Origin: Ehretia macrophylla
Taxonomy: Eukaryota; Streptophyta; Magnoliopsida; Boraginales; Ehretiaceae
Assembly (NCBI GenBank): GCA_037974665.1
Contig: CM075773.1
Span: 29,977,853 to 30,041,852 of the forward strand
Direction of reading: 5' to 3'
DNA length: 64,000 nucleotides
Made by a program: the position numbers and the translations under genes. Position 1 is the stretch's first letter. Each line of letters begins with the position of its first letter. Shown one piece after another: positions 57,046 to 64,000 of this stretch. The notes under the pieces were generated by a model. That model made no database searches, was not told where the DNA came from, and worked only from the letters and a program-made list of their open reading frames with translations.

Positions 57046-60000
57046 GCACCGGAGCGACGGATACCTGGTCACAAGCCCCACGCCCTCTCTTTACAGGCGC
57101 AGCCTCTACGCGAAGTGAAATTGTCATGCCTAAGGTGCCGTGTGATTCGGTAATAGAAATGTCATGGATTAGGTTATCGTCTTTTTCACAGCTCGCGATG
57201 CACGATCCGGGACGGAAAAAGATCGCAAAATAAGAAAAGTGTCCCAAAACTGATGAAAATGTTCGATTTTGGGCACTGAAAATAAGCACAGCCGAGCAAG
57301 CTTGTTGCACTCGTCGTAGAGTTCTCAAAGAGCTTTCCAATGGTATACTGTGCGCCGCATAACTGCTTACGGATCAAAAGTTATGGGCACCAGAGCGACG
57401 GATACCTGATCACAAGCCCCACGCCCTCTGTTTACGGGCCCAACCTCTGCGTGCAGTAAAGTTGTCTTACCCAAGGTGCCGTGGGATTCAGTAATAGAAA
57501 TGTGATGGTTCAGGTTGTTGTCCTTCTCGCGGCTCACGACGTACGATCCAGGATAAAAAACAGCGCAAAAGAAGAAAAGTGTCCCGAAATTGATGAAAAC
57601 GTTCAATTTTGGACTCCAAAAATTGTGGCATCCGAGCAGGCTTTGTGCCCCTATCGTACAGCTCCCAGAGAGCTTTCCAACGGTATGCTATGCGCCGTGT
57701 AACTCCTTACGGATCTAAACTTATGGGCACAAGAGCGACAAATACCTAGTCACAAGCCCCACGCCCTCTGTTTCCGGCCCTAGCCTCTGCGTTAAGTGAA
57801 GTTGTCTTGCCCAAGGTGCCGTGTGATTCGGTAAAAGAAATGTGATGGATTAGGTTATTGTCCTTTTTGCGGCTCACGACGTATGATCCGGGACAGAAAA
57901 ACAGCGCAAAAGAAGAAAAGTGTTGCGAATCTGATGAAAATGTTCAATTTTGGACTCCAAAAATAGTGGCAGCCGAGCAGGCTATGTGCCCCCTTCGTAG
58001 AGCTCTCAATGAGATTTCAAACTGTATGTTGTGCCCCGTGTAACTCCTTACGGATCAAAAGTTATGGGCATCGGAGCGATGGATACCAAGTCACAAGCCC
58101 TACGCCCTCTGTTTGCGGGCCCAGCCTCTACGTGAAGTGAAGTTTTCTTGCCCAAGGTACCGTGTGATTCGGCAATAGAAATGTGATGGATTAGGTTGTC
58201 GTCCTTTTCGAGGTTCACGACGGACGATCCGGGACGAAAAAATAGCGTAAAAGAAGAAAAGTGTCCTGAAACTGATGAAAACATTCGATTTTGTGCTACA
58301 AAAAAGGTACATTTGAGTAGGCTTGTTGTCCCCATTGTAGAGCTCTTAGAGAGCTTTCCAACGGTATGCAGTACACCGCGCAACTCCTTACGGATCAAAA
58401 GTTATTGGCACCGGAGCGACGGTTACCTGGTCATAAGCCCCACGCCCTCTGTTTGCGGGCCCGGCCTCTACGTGAAGTGAAGTTGTCTTGCCCACGGTAT
58501 TGTGTGATTCAGTAATAGAAATGTGATGGATTAGGTTGTCGTCATTATCGCAGGTCACGACGTACGATCCGGGACGAAAAAATAGCACAAAAGAAAAAAA
58601 GTGTCCCGAAACTGATTAAAACATTCAATTTTGGAATACGAAAACAAGTGCAGCCGAGAAGGTATGATGCCCACATCGTAGAGGTCTCGGAGAGCTTTCC
58701 AATGGTATGTTGTGCGCCGCGTAACTCCGTACGGATCAAAAGTTATGAGAACTGGAGCGACGGATATCTGGTCACAAGCCCACGCCATCTGTTTGCGAGC
58801 CCAACCACTACGTGAATTGAAGTTTTCTTGCCCAAGGTGCCGTGGGCTTTGGTAATAAAAATGTGATGGATTAAGTTGTCGTCCTTTTCGAGGCTCACGA
58901 CGTACGATCCGGTACAGAAAAATAGCACAAAAGAGGAAAAGTGTCCCGGAACTAATGAAAATGTTCAATTTTGGGCTCTAAAAATAGCGGCAGCCAAGCA
59001 GGCATGGTGCCCCCGTCGTAGAGCAATCGGAGAGCTCTCCAACGATATACTATGCACCGCGTAACTCCTTACGGATCAAAAGTTATAGGCACCGGAGCAA
59101 CGGATACCTGGTCACAAGCCCCACGCCCTCTGTTTGTCGGCCCAGCCTCTTCGTGAAGTGAGTTGTCTTGCCCAAGGTGCAGTGGAATTTGGTAATAGAA
59201 ATGTGGTGGATTAGGTTGTCGTCCTTTTAGCGGCTCAAGACGTACGATCCGGGACGAAAAAATAGTGCAAAAGAAGAAAATTGACCTGAAATTGATGAAA
59301 ATGTTCAGTTTTGGTTACCGAAAACAGGCGCAGCTGAGCAAGCTTGGTGCCCCCGTCGTAGAGCTCTCAGATAGCTTTCCAACGGTATGCTGTGCGCCAT
59401 ATATCTCCTTACGGATCAAAAGTTATGGGCACCAGAGTGACAGATACCTGGTCACAAACCCCACGCCCTCATTTGTGGGCCCAGCCTCTACGGGAATTGA
59501 AGTTGTCTTGCCCAAGGTACCGTGGGATTTGGCAATAGAAATGTGATGGATTAGGCTGTCGTTCTTTTTGCGACTCAAAACGTACGATCCGGGATGGAAA
59601 AATAATGCAAAAGAAGAAAAGTGTCCCAAAACTGATGAAAACGTTTGATTTTCGGCTTCGAAAATAGGCGCAGCCTAGTAGGCTTGGTGCCCCCGTTGTA
59701 GAGCTCTCAGATAACTTTCCAATGGGATGCTGTGCACCGCGTAACTCCTCACGGATCCAAAGTTATGGGCACCGGATGGATGGATACCTGGTCATAAGCC
59801 CCACGCCCTTTGTTTGAAGGCCCGGCCACTGTGTGAAGTGAAGTTGTCTTGCCCAAGGTACCGTGTGATTCGGAAATAGAAATGTGATGGATTAGGTTGT
59901 CGTCCTTTTCGCGGTTCACAACGTTTGATCCAGGATGGAAAAACAGTGCAAAAGTAGAAAAGTGTCCCGAAAATGATGAAAACGTTCGATTTTGGGCTTT

Positions 60001-60109
60001 GAAAATAGGTGCAATTGATTAGTCTTGGTGCCCACATCGTAGAGCTCCTAGAGAGCATTCCAACGGTATGCTTTACGCAGCATAAATCCTTATGGATCAA
60101 AAGTTATAG
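57046..60109. repeat. Nine-monomer segment B1 of the 4.77-kb (14-monomer) unit
   Basis: From about 57450 onward it matches 62220-64000 at an offset of 4,770 bp. Shared markers are GGACTCCAAAAATTGTGGCA (57611 and 62381), CCTTACGGATCTAAACTTATG, GTGCTACAAAAAAGG, GAGGTCTCGG (58681 and 63452) and GAGAGCTCTCCAACGATATA. The first monomer is less similar to its partner. The last part (59300-60109) has its counterpart beyond the window edge. Confidence 0.75.
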
Positions 60110-61815
60110 GCACTGGAGCGACGGATACCTGGTCACAAGCCCCACGCCCCCAGTTTGCAAGCCCAGCCTCTATGTGAAGTGAAGTTGTCTTGCACAAGGT
60201 GCCGTGTTATACGGTAATAGAAATGTGATGGAATCGGTTGTCGTCCTTTTCGCGGCTCACGACGTACGATCCTGGATGGAATAACAGCGCAAAAGAAGAA
60301 AAGTATCCGAAAACTGATGAAAACATTCGATTTTGTACTCTAAAAACAGGCACAGCCTAGCAAGCTTGCTGCCCCCATTGTAGAGCTCTCGGAGAGCTTT
60401 CCAACGGTATGCTGTGCGACACGTAAGTCCTTACGGATCAAAAGTTATGGGCACTGGAGCGACGGATACCTGGTCACAAGCCCCACGCCATCTGTTTGCG
60501 GGCCTAGCCTCTACATTAAGTGAAGTTGTCTTGCCCAAAGTGCCGTGTGATTCGGTAATAGAAATGTGATGGATTATGTTGTTGTCCTCTTCGCGGCTCA
60601 CAACATACGATCCGGGACAAAATAGTAGCGCAAAAGAAGAAAAGTAACCCGAACCAGTTGAAAACATTCAATTTTGAAGTCTGAAAATAGTGGCAACCGA
60701 GCAAGCTAGGTGCCCTTATAGTAGAGCTCTCAGAGAGCTTTCCAACGATATTCTGTGCGCCACGTAGCTCCCTATAGATCAAAAGTTATGGGTACCGGAA
60801 TGACGGATACCTAGTCACGGGCCCCAGACCCTCTGTTTGCAGGCCCAGCCTCTACGTGAAGTGAAGTTGTCTTGCCCAAGGTGCCATGTGATTCGGTAAT
60901 ATAAATATAATAGTTAGGTTGTCGTCTTTTTCGCGGCTCATGACGTACGATACTGGACGGAAAAACAGCGCAAATGAAGAAAATTATCCTAAAACTGATG
61001 AAAATATTCAATTTTGGGTTCTAAAAATAGGCGCAACGGAGCAGGCTTGGTGCCCACGTCGTAGAGCTCTCGGAGAGCTTTCCAACAGTAAGCTTTGCGT
61101 CGCATAACTCCTTATGGATCAAAAGTTATAAGCACCGGAGCGACGGATACCTGGTCACAAGCCCCGCAAACTCTATTTGCGGGCTCAGCCTTTACGTGAC
61201 GTGAGGGTGTCTTGTCCATGGTGCTGTGGGATTCGGTAATAGAAATGTGATGGATTAGGTTATCGGCCTTTTTGCGGTTCACGACGTACGGTCCGGGACA
61301 AAAAAACAGGGCAAAAGACGAAAAGTATCCCGAAACTGATGAAAACGTTCAATTTTTTACTCTGAAAATTATGGCAGCCGAGCAGGCTTTGTGCCCCTGT
61401 CGTAGAGCTCTCAGAGAACTTTCCAACGGTATGCTGTGCGCCACGTAACACCTTACGGATCCAAAGTTATAGGCACCGGAGCAACGGATACTTGGTAACA
61501 AGCCCCACGCCCTCTGTTAGCGGGCCCAACCTCTACGTTAAGTGAAGTTGTCTTGCCCAAGGTGCCATGTGATTCGGTAATAGAAATGTGATGGATTAGG
61601 TTGTCGTCCTTTTCGCGGCTCACGACGAACGATCCGGGATTAAAAAAAATAGTAAAAAACAATAAAAGTGTCCCTAACTTGATGAAAACGTTCGATTCTG
61701 GACACCGAAATAGTTGCAGCCAAGCAGGCTCTATGCCCCCATCGTAGAGCTCTTGGAGAGCTTTCTAACGATATGTTATGCGCCGCATAACTCCTTACCG
61801 ATCAAAAGTGATGGG
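60110..61815. repeat. Five-monomer (1.70-kb) higher-order unit, copy A3
   Basis: A third copy of the A unit, about 4,769 bp after A2 and about 6,472 bp after A1, so the order across the right end of the window is A1-A2-B1-A3-B2. Confidence 0.75.
61163..61183. repeat. Hairpin-variant monomer, perfect inverted repeat
   Basis: CCCGCAAA-CTCTA-TTTGCGGG, the same as at 54691 and 56395, carried by the repeated A unit. Confidence 0.88.
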
Positions 61816-64000
61816 CGCCGGAGCGACGGATACCTGGTCACAAGCCCCACGCCCTCTGTTTGCGGGCCCAGCCTCTACGTGAAGTGAAATTGATTTGACC
61901 AAGATGCCGTGTTATTCGGTAATAGAAATGTGATGGATTAGGTTGTCATCATTTTCGTGGCTCACGATGTACGATGCGGGACGGAAAAATAGCGCAAAAG
62001 AATAAAAGTGACTGAAAACTGATGAAAACGTTTGATTTTGGGCTCTAAAAATAGGCACAGCCGACCAGGCTTGGTGCCCATGTTGTAGAGCTCTCGGAGA
62101 GCTTTCCAACGGTATGATGTGCGTCGCATAACTCCTTATGGATCAAAAGTTATAGGCACCGGAGCGACGGATACCTGGTCAGAAGGCCCACGCCTTCTGT
62201 TTGCGGGCCCATCCTCTACGCGAAGTAAAGTTGTCTTACCCAAGGTGCTGTGGGATTCAGTAATAGAAATGTGATGGATTAGGTTGTCATCCTTCTCGCG
62301 GCCCACGACGTACGATCCGGGACAGAAAAATAGGGCAAAAGAAGAAAAGTATCCCGAAACTGATGAAAGCGTTCAATATTGGACTCCAAAAATTGTGGCA
62401 TCCGAGCAGGCTTTGTGGCCCCATCGTACAGCTCCCGGAGAGCTTTCCAACGGTATGCTATGCGCCGTGTAACTCCTTACGGATCTAAACTTATGGGCAC
62501 TAGAGCGACAAATACTTAGTCACAGGCCCCACACCCTCTGTTTACGGGCTCAGCCTCTGCGTTAAGTGAAGTTGTCTTGCCCAAGGTGTCGTGTGGTTCG
62601 GTAATAGAAATGTGATGGATTAGGTTGTTGTCCTTTTCGCGGCTCACGACGTATGATCCGGGACAGAAAAACAGCGCAAAAGAAGAAAAGTGTCACGAAA
62701 TTGATGAAAACGTTCAATTTTAGACTCCAAAAATAGTGGCAGCAGAGCAGGCTAGGTGCCCCCATTGTAGAGCTCTCAAAGAGCTTTCTAACGGTATGTT
62801 GTACGCCGCGTAACTCCTTACGGATCAAAAGTTATGGGCACCGGAGCGATGGAGACCTGGTCATAAGCCCCAATGCCCTTTGTTTGCGGGCCTAGGCTCT
62901 ACGTGAAGTGAAGTTTTCTTGCCTAAGGTGGTATGGGATTTGGTAATAGAAATGTGTTGGATTAGGTTCTAGTCCTTTTCGTGGCTCACAACGTACGATC
63001 CAGGACGGAAAAATAGCGCAAAAGAAGAAAAGTGTCCAGAAACTGATGAAAACATTTGATTTTGTGCTACAAAAAAGGTACAGTCGAGTAGGCTTGTTGT
63101 CCCCATTGTAGAGCTCTCGGAGAGCTTTCCAACGGTATGCAGTACGCCGCGCAACTCCTTACGGATCAAAAGTTATTGGCACGGGAGCGACGGTTACCTG
63201 GTCATAAACCCCACACCCTCTGTTTGCGGGCCCGGCCTCTACGTGAAGTGAAGTTGTCTTGCCCAAGATACCGTGTGATTCGGTAATTGAAATGTGATGG
63301 ATTAGGTTGTCCTTTTTTTCGCAGGTCACAACGTACGATCCGGGATGAAAAAATAACGCAAAAGAAGAAAAGTATCCTGAAACTGATGAAAACGTTCAAT
63401 TTTGGGCTTTGAAAATAGGCGCAGCCGAGTAGGATTGGTGCCCACATCGTAGAGGTCTCGGAGAGCTTTCCAACGGTATGTTGTGCGCCGCATAGCTCCT
63501 TAGGGATCAATAGTTATAGGCACCGGAGCGACGGATACCTGGTCACAAGCCCACGCCCTCTGTTTGTGAGCCCAACCACTACGTGAACTGAAGTTTTCTT
63601 GCCCAAGGTGCCGTGGGCTTTGGTAATAAAAATGTGATGGATTAGGTTGTCGTCCTTTTCGCGGCTCACGACTTACGATCCGGTACAGAAAAATAGCGCA
63701 AAAGAGAAAAAGTGTCCTGAAACTAATGAAAACGTTCAATTTTGGACTCCAAAAATAGTGGTAGCCAAGCAGGCATGGTGCCCCCGTCGTAGAGAACTCG
63801 GAGAGCTCTCCAACGATATACTATGCGCCGCATAACTCCTTACGGATCAAAAGTTATAGGCACCGGAGCAACGGATACCTGGTCACAAGCCCCACGCCCT
63901 CTATTTGCCGGCCCAGCCTCTTCGTGAAGTGAGTTGTCTTGCCCAAGGTGCAGTGGAATTCGGTAATAGAAATGTGGTGGATTAGGTTGTCGTCCTTTTC
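61816..64000. repeat. Segment B2 of the 4.77-kb unit (continues past the window)
   Basis: Matches B1 at an offset of 4,770 bp up to the window end, so at least one further stretch of this repeat should lie to the right. Confidence 0.75.

Larger units (their letters stand above)
27420..64000. repeat. ~340-bp tandem satellite, main array (about 107 monomers, runs off the window)
   Basis: Head-to-tail monomers with no transposon interruption. The GGATC anchor falls at 28882, 29222, 29563, 29904, 30245 and 30586, giving a period of 340-341 bp. Each monomer has an AACTCCTTACGGATC box, a TTGCGGGCCCAGCCTCTACG box, GTGAAGTGAAGTT, a CpG-rich stretch around GGCTCACGACGTACGATCC, an A-rich purine stretch (GCAAAAGAAGAAAAGTG) and the dyad AGCTCTC-N-GAGAGCT before TTTCCAACGG. 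Some monomers are shortened, for example near 37985, 39075, 44385, 50650 and 51718. Higher-order repeats are listed separately. I see no similarity between the two halves of the monomer, so it is not a simple dimer. No host gene, RNA gene or coding signal was found. Confidence 0.96.

Noticed and set aside
27420-64000. Dozens of 60-116-codon minus-strand frames and 60-94-codon plus-strand frames in the satellite as genes
   Set aside because: They repeat once per monomer in register with the satellite and are broken freely by indels. They have no ribosome-independent support such as domains, and the monomer length is not divisible by three.
27420-64000. The 340-bp monomer as a dimer of two ~170-bp halves
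   Set aside because: Reading the two halves against each other I saw only short chance matches such as GTTGTC. No convincing internal periodicity.

Overview
This window is gene-poor repetitive heterochromatin from a flowering plant, probably a eudicot; I cannot name the species. Two things support this. The first is a long tandem satellite with a period of about 340-341 bp. The second is the presence of Ty3/gypsy chromoviruses of the Tekay (Del) type, with very long LTRs, an initiator-methionine tRNA primer site, a Tekay-like gag and a C-terminal chromodomain. I found no host protein gene, rRNA, tRNA or CRISPR array.

Layout. 1-1761 is the right-hand end of an LTR from a related but distinct chromovirus family, cut by the window edge. 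1762-3245 is satellite. 3246-6808 is a plus-strand solo LTR with target duplication GTCTT. 6809-9399 is satellite. 9400-21707 is a minus-strand chromovirus with both LTRs, target duplication TAACT and a decayed gag-pol. 21708-23660 is satellite. 23661-27419 is a minus-strand solo LTR of the same family with target duplication ATTTT. 27420-64000 is 36.6 kb of satellite with no transposon interruption, about 107 monomers. In total the satellite covers about 42.6 kb and roughly 125 monomers.

The satellite is the main novelty. Its period is close to two plant nucleosome repeats. Almost every monomer carries a 15-bp dyad of the form AGCTCTC-N-GAGAGCT. Monomer differences cluster at CpG sites, which suggests heavy cytosine methylation. 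The monomers are arranged in nested higher-order repeats: a 2-mer of 680 bp, a 3-mer of about 1.01 kb, a 5-mer of 1.70 kb, a 14-mer of 4.77 kb and a segment of about 10.2 kb (about 30 monomers). One monomer subtype has gained a perfect 8-bp-arm hairpin that looks like a template-switch mutation.

Three insertions of one chromovirus family lie in different phases of the monomer, and each is flanked by a perfect 5-bp duplication. Two have already collapsed to solo LTRs. This fits chromodomain-guided insertion into heterochromatin followed by frequent recombination, as expected for centromeric, pericentromeric or subtelomeric DNA. The sequence alone cannot show that this is a functional centromere. 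Many open frames of 60-140 codons occur across the window; in the satellite they are by-products of a monomer that happens to be nearly stop-free, and I do not annotate them as genes.
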